Source: JAAYJR01 sp964611525 (GTDB lineage: Bacteria; Bacteroidota; Bacteroidia; Bacteroidales; Prolixibacteraceae). Taken from it: a DNA stretch of 64,000 nt. Positions 45,997-54,986 of the stretch are shown in pieces. A program made the position numbers and the translations under genes. The DNA is taken from positions 32,941-96,940 of the forward strand of contig CAZTAL010000131.1 in assembly GCA_964611525.1 (NCBI GenBank), in the 5' to 3' direction. The stretch's first letter is position 1, and every line of letters starts with the position of its first letter. Below the pieces are notes generated by a model. That model was not told the DNA's origin, did not search any database, and saw only the letters and a program-made list of their open reading frames with translations.

Positions 45997-46581
45997 TTAT
46001 TGATTAACAATAATTTGTAAATAATGAACCAGTTTTTGGACAGCCCTTGCACGGTGACTAATCTTATTTTTTTCAGACAGTTCCATTTCCGCAAAAGTTT
46101 TATCTGACCCATCAGGCAAAAAAACAGGATCATAACCGAATCCCCCCTCACCATGTTTTTCCCTGGTTATTATTCCGGTCACAGTACCTTCAAACTGCTT
46201 TTCTTTCCCCTTAAGAACTAAAGATATTATTGTCCTAAAACGTGCTTTGCGGTTATTTATTTTTTCCATTTGTGCCAATACCTTATCCATATTGGCCTGG
46301 GAATTTTTATCTTTTCCTGCATACCGTGCTGAAAAGACACCTGGTGCACCGTTCAGTGCCTCAATTTCCAGACCCGTATCATCGGCAAAACAAGAAAAAC
46401 CATATTTCTCATAAACATAGAAAGCCTTCTGACTGGCATTACCTTCGAGGGTAGGCTGATCTTCAGGAATATCTTCATTGCAACCAATCTCATTAAGACT
46501 GAAAATCTTAAAATGATTTCCCAATAAAGCCTGTAACTCCTTTATTTTGTTTTGATTATTAGTAGCAAATACTAATTCCAT
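45997..46581 (-). CDS. rdgB: XTP/dITP diphosphatase
   Basis: 194 residues, normal length. Removes non-canonical purine triphosphates. N-terminal FATNNQNKIKELQALLG, the ADDTGLEIEALNGAPGVFSARYAG active-site block (about 67-90), and GEGGFGYDPVFLPDG plus SHRARAVQKL complete the Ham1 signature. It is not in an obvious operon: 82 bases separate it from porZ. Confidence 0.95.
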   Translation of the reverse strand: MELVFATNNQNKIKELQALLGNHFKIFSLNEIGCNEDIPEDQPTLEGNASQKAFYVYEKYGFSCFADDTGLEIEALNGAPGVFSARYAGKDKNSQANMDKVLAQMEKINNRKARFRTIISLVLKGKEKQFEGTVTGIITREKHGEGGFGYDPVFLPDGSDKTFAEMELSEKNKISHRARAVQKLVHYLQIIVNQ

Positions 46582-46757
46582 CTGATTATCAAATTAATCA
46601 TATAGTAACAAAATTTTTTCTGTCATCATAAAAAAGTGTTATTATTTTACAAAAACACAGACTATCATTTAACTTTTTTAGTAACAACCTCATTTATAAG
46701 CAATACACTTATTACCTAAGTTAAAAAATGAATTTAATCTTATCACATTAAATCCGA

Positions 46758-47753
46758 TTAAGTGCCTGCATAAATTATTAATCCTAATCCTGTTATAAAG
46801 AAAAGGAACATTGCTATCAATAACTTATTTACACTTTTGATTCCTTTAAATTCTTTCCAGATGAATACACCCCATAATGCAGCTACCAATGTTGCACCCT
46901 GTCCTAATCCGTAAGATATTGCAAATCCAGCCTTTCCGGCAGCTATAATACTGAAAGACATGCCTATTGCCCAGATCACACCACCCATTATTCCGGTTAA
47001 ATGTTCCTTTAAAGAACCTGAAAAATATTGATTATATGAAACAGCTTCTCCTTCAATAGGCTTTTTCATCAATATAGTATTAAAAAGAAAATTACTTATT
47101 AAAACACCCAGCGAAAAAACCACAACAGCGGTATAAGGAGTTAAAAATCCATCTTCCGGATTTTCAAAATTTAGTGCCATTGAACGGGCCACAAAACGAT
47201 AAAACAAAGACATTAAAATACCTCCTGCTATTGAAAGGAGTAATCCCTTAGCAGGCACCTTATTTGCACTGGAAGCTTTTCTTTTATATGCTACAGCATC
47301 GATAATTATAGCAAGGGTCACCAATGCCACACCTGTAAAAAGCCAGGCAGGATTTCCATGGGGTGTGGCAACATAATTTATTAACACACCCAGCACCAGA
47401 GCTAAACCTATGCCGACGGGAAAAGCAACTGACATCCCTGCTATAGCCATTGCAGCCACAATTAAAATATTTGCCGCATTAAAAATAATTCCTCCAGTAA
47501 AGGCATAAAATACGTTCCCCCAATTTGCCTGTGACAAATCTTTAATAAATGATCTTCCTCCCTCTCCAAAAGAGCCTAATGTAAATGCAAAAAGTAATGA
47601 TAATAAAACTACGCCCAAAACGTAATCCCAGTAAAAAAGTTCAAAACGCCAGCTTTTCTGTGCCAATTTTTGGGTATTGGCCCAAGAACCCCAACAGATC
47701 ATAGTTACAAGACATAAAATAACTGCTACATAGTAAGACGAAACGATATACAT
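46758..47753 (-). CDS. GRP-family sugar transporter (DMT superfamily), probably for ribose
   Basis: 331 residues from ATG 47753, with about ten membrane helices. The longer frame to 47894 runs inside rbsK and its N-terminus is not transporter-like. MICWGSWANTQKLAQKSWRFELFYWDYVLG is the family start, and two EamA-like halves are visible. GRP (glucose/ribose porter) and RbsU members import sugar. It follows rbsK by 43 bases on the minus strand, so ribose is the likely substrate (inference). Confidence 0.82.
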   Translation of the reverse strand: MYIVSSYYVAVILCLVTMICWGSWANTQKLAQKSWRFELFYWDYVLGVVLLSLLFAFTLGSFGEGGRSFIKDLSQANWGNVFYAFTGGIIFNAANILIVAAMAIAGMSVAFPVGIGLALVLGVLINYVATPHGNPAWLFTGVALVTLAIIIDAVAYKRKASSANKVPAKGLLLSIAGGILMSLFYRFVARSMALNFENPEDGFLTPYTAVVVFSLGVLISNFLFNTILMKKPIEGEAVSYNQYFSGSLKEHLTGIMGGVIWAIGMSFSIIAAGKAGFAISYGLGQGATLVAALWGVFIWKEFKGIKSVNKLLIAMFLFFITGLGLIIYAGT

Positions 47754-47796
47754 AGTATTTAAATTTAATTTAATATGATTTTTTTTACAAAATATA

Positions 47797-48708
47797 TTAC
47801 TGCTCCTGCACTTCTGTCCGGCAAGGCATTGATATTTGCGCACCGATACGTGTAACTGAAATAGCAGCAGCCCTGCATGCAAAATTTGTCGCATTTAATA
47901 TATCTTTCCCTTCAGTAAGAGCAACAGCAAGTGCACCATTAAAAGTATCACCTGCGGCTGTTGTATCCACTACATCAACTTTAGGAGTGGGCACTATTTC
48001 ACATATTTTATCAGTCATCACTAAAGCTCCTTTATCCCCCAATGTGATGATTACATTCTTTACCCCTTTCCCCAATAAACAACTAGCAGCTTCTTTGGTC
48101 GTTTCTATATCATTAATTTTTATACCTGTTAAAATTTCCGCCTCGGTTTCATTTGGTGTGATTATATAAAGTTTACTCATGAGCTCCTCATTTAGTACAC
48201 TTGCCGGAGCAGGATTAAGAATGATTTTTTTTTCCAGTTTGCTACCTTTATTAACAATATGCTCAATCGTTTGCATAGGAATCTCAAGTTGAATTAAAAT
48301 GAACTCGTTAGTATCAAACAGTGCAGAAGCTTTTTCAATATCATCCGTACTTAATTTATAATTTGAACCGGGTGCCACTACTATGGAATTCTCTCCCTGT
48401 TTGTCCACTGCAATTATAGCTATCCCACTAGGTATATTATCATCAATTTCCACAAAACTTGTTTCAATCCCTTCTTCCTTTAAAGATTGTAAGCATCTTT
48501 CACCAAAAATATCGTTTCCGATTTTCCCAATAAAGCTCACATTCCCCCCAAGTCTGGAAGCAGCAACTGCCTGATTGGCTCCTTTACCTCCGGTATTCAT
48601 AAAAAAATCTTTACCCAATACAGTTTCACCGGGAACCGGAATTTTTTCTGTTCTAACTACCATATCAGTATTCAAGCTTCCAATTACAAGTATATTTTGT
48701 TGATTCAT
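47797..48708 (-). CDS. rbsK: Ribokinase
   Basis: 303 residues, PfkB family. Phosphorylates ribose to ribose 5-phosphate. N-terminal NILVIGSLNTDMVVR and GKDFFMNTGGKGANQAVAA (the ribose-site GGKGANQA), second signature VDTTAAGDTFNGALAVAL with catalytic aspartate. Cation-site residues follow in FACRAAAISVTRIGAQ. It lies between a transporter gene and two nucleoside hydrolase genes, which release ribose, so the locus forms a complete nucleoside-to-ribose-5-phosphate route. Confidence 0.93.
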   Translation of the reverse strand: MNQQNILVIGSLNTDMVVRTEKIPVPGETVLGKDFFMNTGGKGANQAVAASRLGGNVSFIGKIGNDIFGERCLQSLKEEGIETSFVEIDDNIPSGIAIIAVDKQGENSIVVAPGSNYKLSTDDIEKASALFDTNEFILIQLEIPMQTIEHIVNKGSKLEKKIILNPAPASVLNEELMSKLYIITPNETEAEILTGIKINDIETTKEAASCLLGKGVKNVIITLGDKGALVMTDKICEIVPTPKVDVVDTTAAGDTFNGALAVALTEGKDILNATNFACRAAAISVTRIGAQISMPCRTEVQEQ

Positions 48709-48730
48709 AATTTGATTTGTGCTTTTATTA

Positions 48731-49774
48731 TTACTTATGTTTTAAGGGAGCATGCATCATTAAGCTTTCTATTTCAAAAGCAACAGAATCCGGCGACATT
48801 TTTTGTACAATATATTTGTGTTTGCCATTTGGATCATTTTCCCAACTATTGCTACCATCAGGACTAGTCACACAGTAACCCTTTTTAAATGTATAGTAAG
48901 GCTTGAATCCTCTTGCAGCAACTAATAATGCTGTCTGGTCCCAACTCATTCTACCATTTTTATCATTAGGTCTTTTGGGAATACTTATTGCATAAGCCAT
49001 TCTGATTGGACTATCTTTAGGACCCTCTTTTATTAAGCGCAATCCGGTCAAAACCTGCAATCCTATCTCAAAACCACTAAAAATAATCGGAGTAGGCCAA
49101 TTGTCAATTGCGTATTTGGAGGCCAAAGGGTCTCTTATTACATTCGTTTCTTTCCCTGATGGAAATTTTCCCGCCATAGCAACCCAATGTTTTACTTTTT
49201 TAGCCACTAATCCTTGCCCTGAGAGGGGAGATATTGAATCCGGTTCAGATAATAAAAGATTTTTTAAATTGGTCATGAATCCTACAGTCACGATAGTGAC
49301 AGATGTATCAGGTTGTTGTGATAAAACCTCTCTATATATCTTAACTGCATCTGGCGCCTCCGCTGTACTATCATAATGATGAGGATAATATTTTATTAAA
49401 GAGTCCGGCCAATGTAGTTCTCTTGAATTCTGATTGACTCCAGGTGTTTTCGGAGAGCCTATTGGAAGATCAGGCCGGCCAAAAAATGTATTTATCACTT
49501 CTATACTTGGCACAACCAACGGACTTAAATTAGAAGCTATAGTTGCCAATATTTTTATTTCCCCACTGTCTGCCAAAGCATGAAGCATACCCAAGGCACC
49601 AACATCATCATAATCTCCACCGATATCAGTATCAAAAATAATATTGGGAACATCAGTTTCATTATTAGTATTTTCTAATTTATTATTTGTACCACTACAA
49701 CCAATAAATATGTAAGAAGCAAAAAAAAATAAAATAATAAAGCTTAAAATGTAATTCGGCTTTCTATTCCACAT
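48731..49774 (-). CDS. Nucleoside hydrolase, lipoprotein
   Basis: 347 residues. Lipobox FIGCSG (Cys about 26) makes it an envelope lipoprotein. The calcium-binding signature DTDIGGDYDDVGAL (about 49-62) and the NH strings TVGFMTNLKNLL and FSGFEIGLQVLTG are present. The family hydrolyses the N-glycosidic bond of ribonucleosides. The DxDxxxDD variant here is D-T-D-I-G-G-D-Y-D-D. It is the second of two hydrolase genes; 22 bases precede rbsK. Confidence 0.87.
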   Translation of the reverse strand: MWNRKPNYILSFIILFFFASYIFIGCSGTNNKLENTNNETDVPNIIFDTDIGGDYDDVGALGMLHALADSGEIKILATIASNLSPLVVPSIEVINTFFGRPDLPIGSPKTPGVNQNSRELHWPDSLIKYYPHHYDSTAEAPDAVKIYREVLSQQPDTSVTIVTVGFMTNLKNLLLSEPDSISPLSGQGLVAKKVKHWVAMAGKFPSGKETNVIRDPLASKYAIDNWPTPIIFSGFEIGLQVLTGLRLIKEGPKDSPIRMAYAISIPKRPNDKNGRMSWDQTALLVAARGFKPYYTFKKGYCVTSPDGSNSWENDPNGKHKYIVQKMSPDSVAFEIESLMMHAPLKHK

Positions 49775-49814
49775 AAATTATTATACTAAAAATTAATAAC
49801 AAATGTAATATTAT

Positions 49815-50786
49815 CTAATCTGAGATTTTTTTGAATAAATCCTTGTAAATGGCATCACGGTTCAACGATTCTGCCATACGTATGAAATGTCTTGACCGAT
49901 CAACGCTAAAAGTTACCTGATCAGTCAATACCGGACTGTGCACCAAGTTAGTATGTATCCATGACGAATTTACCAGCCATGCTACTGCGGTAACATCCCA
50001 GATAACTTTTGAATACGCATCACGGCCTTTGCTGTATTCCACCACGATGTTATACAGGTAATCTGACAATTCGTTTTTCCCTTCAAAATAATATTTCAAT
50101 TCCGGAATGGTAGTATGAAAATGAGATACTACAGGCCGGCAAGGCATTATTACCAAAGGCACTCCCGAATTAAGAATTACTCTTGCTGCTAGAACATCCT
50201 GCATAAGATTAAATTCTCTTTGGTGTGGCCAATTCAATCCGTTACCCCCTAACCATACTATTACAATATTTTCAATAATTTTAGGCTCTATTAAAATAGC
50301 AGAAGCAATATTTGTAATACAGCCCACTGGTACAACATAAAGCGGATCTTCCGGACTGCTTTTCATAGCCTTTTTTACAAGATCCATTGCCGCAGGACTG
50401 CGTACAGGTTTTGCTATATCTTCAAGATAACGGTCAGAACCCCGAAATGCGAAATCGTCCGGTGATTTATCCAACATTTTTAATAACCTTAAAATTTCCT
50501 GATAGCTTTTTTCCATTCCATCAGCAGGACCCTCTGAGCGTGCATTATGAAATGGTGCTGCATAAATAGCTTCGAGTTGTATTTTTTCTTTGGACAGATA
50601 TGCATAGGCCAGAGCAAACTGGTCATCCACCTCGTTGTAAGTATCAGTATCCAAAACCATTCGTACTTTGCCTGTAGGTGGTTTTAATTGATTTATACGA
50701 AAAGTTTCATCCAATTCCGGAAAAGTTTGACCATGATTAACCATACACAGAAATAATAGCATAGTTAACAAATATAATTTATTCAT
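49815..50786 (-). CDS. Nucleoside hydrolase, secreted
   Basis: 323 residues with a signal peptide ending near NHGQ. Calcium-site motif DTDTYNEVDDQFAL (about 46-59) and VPVGCITNIASAI, plus HQREFNLMQD, fit the family. Compared with the lipoprotein copy the active-site surroundings differ (NEVDD rather than GGDYDD), so specificity probably differs. 40 bases separate it from the other hydrolase gene, and both lie downstream of the sulfatase gene. Confidence 0.87.
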   Translation of the reverse strand: MNKLYLLTMLLFLCMVNHGQTFPELDETFRINQLKPPTGKVRMVLDTDTYNEVDDQFALAYAYLSKEKIQLEAIYAAPFHNARSEGPADGMEKSYQEILRLLKMLDKSPDDFAFRGSDRYLEDIAKPVRSPAAMDLVKKAMKSSPEDPLYVVPVGCITNIASAILIEPKIIENIVIVWLGGNGLNWPHQREFNLMQDVLAARVILNSGVPLVIMPCRPVVSHFHTTIPELKYYFEGKNELSDYLYNIVVEYSKGRDAYSKVIWDVTAVAWLVNSSWIHTNLVHSPVLTDQVTFSVDRSRHFIRMAESLNRDAIYKDLFKKISD

Positions 50787-50903
50787 ACATACATCATTTA
50801 ATTAAACTTTAAAATAAAATTTGCAATTTAAAATAGTTCACACTATTTAAAAAATAATTTGAGAATCTCTTAATTTAATTTAGTAATTTATTTTTATTAT
50901 TAC

Positions 50904-52718
50904 CTATAGTCTTTTTACATATAAATAGTACGCTCCGCAAATAGATTCTTTTTTATCATCCATGAACCATGTTTGAATAGTATTTTCCCCTTTTTCCAAT
51001 TTAAATTTAAAAGTTACAGATTTGTGTGATTCATCAACTGATATGGATTGTTCTTTATCACCAATTTTTATTTTAGCGAAATATATTGGTAATGACACCC
51101 CTTCTATAAGCACACCGTCAGTTACCTTTTTTGCAGGTAAACCCTCCCGCAAAGTAAATCCGGCTTCACGAGGCCAGCGCCGTAGCTCAAATTCATACTC
51201 ACCTGGTTGGTCAACAAATACATGCCAAACACCATTCTTTTTAACTCCCATCCTGACCTGTTTTTGCAGATCAACAAATACATTAAGCCATTCACAAGAA
51301 GTTAGCAAACTGGGATTTTCTTTGTCATTCCCGATTACAACCCGTTGAACTTCCATAACATCACCTTTAACACTATCCCACCAATTATTTAAATGCTTTC
51401 TCATTTGTTTTACTATCTCGGGATGATCAGAAGCTATATCAGTGTCCTGATGTGGATCAGAGGAGATATCATATAGCTCACGGTTTTCAAGAAATCGCCA
51501 GTTTCTCCAAAGAACGCCAGCTCCATCTTTATGTGGTATTGCGGGATTATCAGTTGTATAATTAACTTTAAAAGTCGGCATTCTGCTATAATTGATCACA
51601 AGCATTCGATCCTTTAACTGTCTTTTCTTCCCATTAATAAGCGGTAACAAATTTACCCCATCAAGATTCTTTGGTATTTGATTTTTATTTATTCCGGCCA
51701 TTGATGCTAAAGTCGGCAATAAGTCCTGAACTTGGCATAACTCGTCTATAGTAGCAGGCTGTTTACATAGACCAGGGGGCGTCTTTATAAATAAAGGTAC
51801 CCGGTGACCACCTTCCCATAATTGTGTTTTTCTGCCTTTCATGCCAGCATTATAATAATCAGCTCCAAAAGTACTTCCATTATCCGTAAAAAAAATCAGA
51901 ATTGTTTTTTCAAGCAGATTATTATCCTCTAAAAATTGATACAGTTTTCCAATATTTTCATCGATATTACTCCCCATGGCCAGGAAACTCACCAGTTCCT
52001 TTTTTCTTGGTTCAGTAATGTCCTTAAACATTTCAGGATGTTCCCCGATTGATTTTCGTATTGATTCACGATATTTATCCGGAACAAAATGAGGTGAATG
52101 AGCTGCATTTAATGGAATATAGGTAAAAAAAGGCTTATCTGTTTTTGAATTATTTCTCATCCACTTTATAGCCTCATTAAAAAAAACATCAGTACAATAA
52201 CCTTTGTGTTTTTCACGCTTACCATTATGCATATATGTATCATCAAAATAATCATTATTCCAATAATCCGGAACACTGTTAATATGGGAGGATGGAAACC
52301 ACAACGTCTCGTCAAATCCTCTATCTTGCGGACGATAAGGATAATTATCCCCCAAATGCCATTTCCCGAAAATCCCCGTCCTATAACCGGCTGCTTTAAA
52401 CATATCAGCCATTGTAGGCAAATTAGCCTTAAGAAGTGCACGGCCACTACTTACATTTACAGCGCCATTTCGAAAAGCATCAAATCCGGTTAACAACTCT
52501 CCCCGGGTTGGCGTACACATAGGAGCTACATGAAAATCTGTAAACCTGATCCCCTCACTCGCGAGTCGGTCTATATTAGGAGTACGAACTATTGGATTAC
52601 CATTACATGAAAATTCTCCATACCCCTGGTCATCTGTCAACACAATTAAAACATTAGGTTTTTGAGCGTAAGCCAAAATACTTGCCAAACTAAACCATAT
52701 AATTATTAAATGTTTCAT
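50904..52718 (-). CDS. Sulfatase, type I (formylglycine) family
   Basis: 604 residues with a signal peptide ending near AYAQ. The active-site cysteine is C68 in CTPTRG (the C-x-P-x-R motif that is converted to formylglycine). Metal-site strings are LTDDQGYGEF (about 27-36) and FFTDNGSTFGADYYNAGMKG, and GIFGKWHLGD fits. The C-terminal ~130 residues form an extra beta domain (FKFKLEKGENTIQTWFMD). Substrate is unknown. It precedes the two nucleoside hydrolases and follows a SusD remnant. An anaerobic sulfatase-maturing enzyme gene is not in the window. Confidence 0.9.
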   Translation of the reverse strand: MKHLIIIWFSLASILAYAQKPNVLIVLTDDQGYGEFSCNGNPIVRTPNIDRLASEGIRFTDFHVAPMCTPTRGELLTGFDAFRNGAVNVSSGRALLKANLPTMADMFKAAGYRTGIFGKWHLGDNYPYRPQDRGFDETLWFPSSHINSVPDYWNNDYFDDTYMHNGKREKHKGYCTDVFFNEAIKWMRNNSKTDKPFFTYIPLNAAHSPHFVPDKYRESIRKSIGEHPEMFKDITEPRKKELVSFLAMGSNIDENIGKLYQFLEDNNLLEKTILIFFTDNGSTFGADYYNAGMKGRKTQLWEGGHRVPLFIKTPPGLCKQPATIDELCQVQDLLPTLASMAGINKNQIPKNLDGVNLLPLINGKKRQLKDRMLVINYSRMPTFKVNYTTDNPAIPHKDGAGVLWRNWRFLENRELYDISSDPHQDTDIASDHPEIVKQMRKHLNNWWDSVKGDVMEVQRVVIGNDKENPSLLTSCEWLNVFVDLQKQVRMGVKKNGVWHVFVDQPGEYEFELRRWPREAGFTLREGLPAKKVTDGVLIEGVSLPIYFAKIKIGDKEQSISVDESHKSVTFKFKLEKGENTIQTWFMDDKKESICGAYYLYVKRL

Positions 52719-52729
52719 TGTTATTAATT

Positions 52730-52954
52730 TTAGTATCCCGGATTTTGTTCCAATAGACGATTTGCCTCAATTGCATACTGTGGAAAAGGAAACTTTTTAT
52801 GGAAATCTTGTGCATTTTCTACTCCTCTTTTTTGAGCATATTCAATAAATTTCCCCATGCGCAACAAGTCACGTCTCCTATGGCCCTCATACCAAAATTC
52901 CCATCTTCTTTCATCAATAATATGATCTCTTAATTCATCTTTAGTGGTAATGAT
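52730..52954 (-). pseudogene. 3' remnant of a SusD/RagB family gene
   Basis: An open frame of 74 codons ending in a stop at 52730, not preceded by any start codon. It matches the last ~75 residues of SusD-type proteins: IITTKDELRDHIIDERRWEFWYEGHRR is the usual helical signature, DLLRMGKF follows, and the C-terminus FPFPQYAIEANRLLEQNPGY is the classic ending. The rest of susD and its susC partner are missing upstream. It sits just upstream of the sulfatase gene on the same strand, consistent with loss of the binding/transport half of a utilisation locus. Confidence 0.85.
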
Positions 52955-53584
52955 TTACCCTGTTTACTATGTGGTAATAAAATTTAATCCTTCAAATGTA
53001 GTACATAATTCTGAAAATAAGTTGATTTTTTATTCCAGTATTTATCAATCCCTCTATCCTGATATATATTATTCTAATTATAAATGTTTGTTTGAATAGT
53101 ATAATATAAAACTCTTCATTCTTAGCGTCTTTGACTAAATCAAAACTTGTTACAGTCGAAAATTTATATTAAAATCCCGGTGATAATTAACTAATTATGC
53201 AATAAAAACAATGAAAATGCACTCATATAATATTAACTTTGGCTCATAATTAAAAAACAATAAAAACAAATCATGAAAAATAGGCAGAGACAATCGGCTA
53301 ATGAATGGCTACTATATATTTCCCTCATTATTACATTTAAATTATTTAAATTAAATTTGTAATAAAAATATATAATTCTTAAATGGATTATTTCAGGAAT
53401 TGTCGGGAGGTACCAGTGATAGACCATAATAAAATGAAATACAGATGAAACTCAAATAAGGGTGTAATTAAATTTTAGTGGTACCCTCATAAAAGAGAAT
53501 GAAACGAGCATATGAGATAAAAATTTAAAAAACCTTAACTGATTAACAAATTGATTTATAAACATTTAATTTAATTATATTCAG
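52955..53584. other. Intergenic region between the SusD remnant and the sugar isomerase-like gene
   Basis: About 630 bases, A/T-rich. I found no further SusD or SusC fragments in the frame of the remnant, and no convincing promoter. An open frame at 53233-53427 (minus) has no family features and is not accepted. The stretch may be the scar of the susC-susD loss. Confidence 0.5.
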
Positions 53585-54520
53585 ATGAATTATAATAGAA
53601 GAGAATTTATTCAGAAGTCTGCTGCAGCTTTAAGTGCAGTAGGTATTGCAGGATTACCGGTTGCGTGTGGTAATAAACAAAAAAATATTTTTAAATATGC
53701 ACTATGCAATGAAGTGCTTAAAGAATATAGCTGGCCCGAGCAATGCGACATCATTGGAGAAGCAGGATATGATGGAGTTGAAATAGCTTCTTTTACATTA
53801 GTTGAAAAAGGAGTGCAGGAAATCACCAGTGAGAAGCGTAAACAAATGGTTCAGAACATGAAAAATGCCGGTATTAAGTGTGCAGGACTACATTGGTTGT
53901 TAACACCCCCACCGGAAGGGCTTCATTTTACGACACTTGACGATCAAATTCGCAATAAATCAATTGATTACCTAAATAAATTAATTGATTTCTGCGGTGA
54001 TCTGAACGGTGAAGTTATGGTATTCGGTTCTCCCGCCCAGAGAGGTACAACCAGCGGATTATCAATCAAAGAATCTACAAACTACTTTGCAGATGGACTG
54101 GCAAAGGTGGCTGATCATGCAAAAGAAAGAGATGTCAAAATACTGATAGAGCCATTATCAAAAAACCAGACTGAAGTCGTCAATACTGTAAAAGAAGCAG
54201 TTGAGGTAGTGAAAAAAATTAACCACCCTGCAATTAGCTCAATGTTCGATTTTCATAATACACTCGATGAAACCGAGCCAAAAACCGAGTTAATCGAAAA
54301 ATATTATGAATATATCCATCATATTCATGTCCAGAATATGAATGGCTCTGTAGTAATGCATGACGACATTCCGGTTGAACTTATTTCAGTTATCAAAAAA
54401 CTTAAAGAATTAAAATATAATAAATGGGTTTCGGTAGAAGTTTTTGATTTTTCTCCTGGAGGAAAATTTATTGCTGAAGAGAGCATGAAAACTTTCAAAG
54501 AAATAGAAAAAAGGTTATAA
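53585..54520 (+). CDS. Xylose isomerase-like TIM-barrel protein with Tat-type signal
   Basis: 311 residues. The N-terminus NRREFIQKSAAALSAVGIAGLPVAC has a twin-arginine motif and a lipobox-like cysteine, so export by Tat is likely. The rest is an AP-endonuclease/xylose isomerase-2 barrel: GEAGYDGVEIASF, MKNAGIKCAGLHWL, KILIEPLSKNQTEVVNTVKEA, SSMFDFHNT and HIHVQNMNGSV supply the E-D-H-E type metal ligands. Family members epimerise or isomerise sugars and inositols. It lies divergent from the nucleoside locus and 17 bases ahead of arsR, which converges. Confidence 0.85.
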   Translation: MNYNRREFIQKSAAALSAVGIAGLPVACGNKQKNIFKYALCNEVLKEYSWPEQCDIIGEAGYDGVEIASFTLVEKGVQEITSEKRKQMVQNMKNAGIKCAGLHWLLTPPPEGLHFTTLDDQIRNKSIDYLNKLIDFCGDLNGEVMVFGSPAQRGTTSGLSIKESTNYFADGLAKVADHAKERDVKILIEPLSKNQTEVVNTVKEAVEVVKKINHPAISSMFDFHNTLDETEPKTELIEKYYEYIHHIHVQNMNGSVVMHDDIPVELISVIKKLKELKYNKWVSVEVFDFSPGGKFIAEESMKTFKEIEKRL

Positions 54521-54537
54521 ATAAAATACCTCTTATA

Positions 54538-54843
54538 CTATTCACAAGTACATTTTTGGATACAATCGATTATCTGGCTTAAAATTTCATGCTTTAAATA
54601 ATAATACGTGTTTTTCCCTTCACGTTTTGAACACAATACACCTTTATCCTTTAAAATCCCTAAATGATGTGAAGTTGTTGATTGTTCAATATTAAGTAAT
54701 TCATGAATTTCTGAAACGGTTAACTTTTTGCCACCTTCCAAATACTTTAGAATAGCAATGCGCATTGGATGAGCCATTGCCTTCAGCATATTCGCCGCAA
54801 TTTCCAAGCTGCTATTATCCAACTTATTAATTTCCGCCATCAT
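54538..54843 (-). CDS. ArsR-family transcriptional regulator
   Basis: 101 residues with a winged helix: LKAMAHPMRIAILKYLEGG, then LTVSEIHELLNIEQSTTSHHLGILKDKGVLCSKREGKNTYYYL. Cysteines occur only at the C-terminus (KCTCE) and in LCSKREG, so metal sensing through the classical ELCVCDL site is unlikely. The -7 box TATATTTG is just upstream. Targets may include the divergent ispB-like gene, whose upstream region carries an inverted repeat. Confidence 0.88.
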   Translation of the reverse strand: MMAEINKLDNSSLEIAANMLKAMAHPMRIAILKYLEGGKKLTVSEIHELLNIEQSTTSHHLGILKDKGVLCSKREGKNTYYYLKHEILSQIIDCIQKCTCE

Positions 54844-54862
54844 ACATTAATTTATAATAATA

Positions 54863-54870
54863 CAAATATA
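54863..54870 (-). promoter_or_regulatory. Promoter -7 box of the ArsR gene
   Basis: Minus-strand TATATTTG, full match to TAnnTTTG, 20-27 bases ahead of the start codon. Confidence 0.5.
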
Positions 54871-54939
54871 TAAATATTTAAAAATTATATTATGGATTAA
54901 TTTAGTTAAAAAAATTCAGTATAAAACAAGTCTTTTTTC

Positions 54940-54969
54940 AACTAAATATCCTATGTTCGCTATTTAGTT
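54940..54969. promoter_or_regulatory. Inverted repeat upstream of the polyprenyl synthase gene
   Basis: AACTAAATA (54940-54948) and TATTTAGTT (54961-54969) form a nine-base inverted repeat with a 12-base spacer. It ends 17 bases ahead of the ATG and lies between this gene and the divergent arsR gene, the place for an ArsR operator. Confidence 0.45.
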
Positions 54970-54986
54970 TATACAGAACAACGTAA

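Noticed and set aside
47754..47894. N-terminal extension of the sugar transporter frame
   Set aside because: It lies inside rbsK in another frame and lacks transporter sequence; ATG 47753 is the better start.
53233..53427. 64-residue minus-strand frame in the gap after the SusD remnant
   Set aside because: Hydrophobic low-complexity sequence with no start context; likely chance in A/T-rich DNA.
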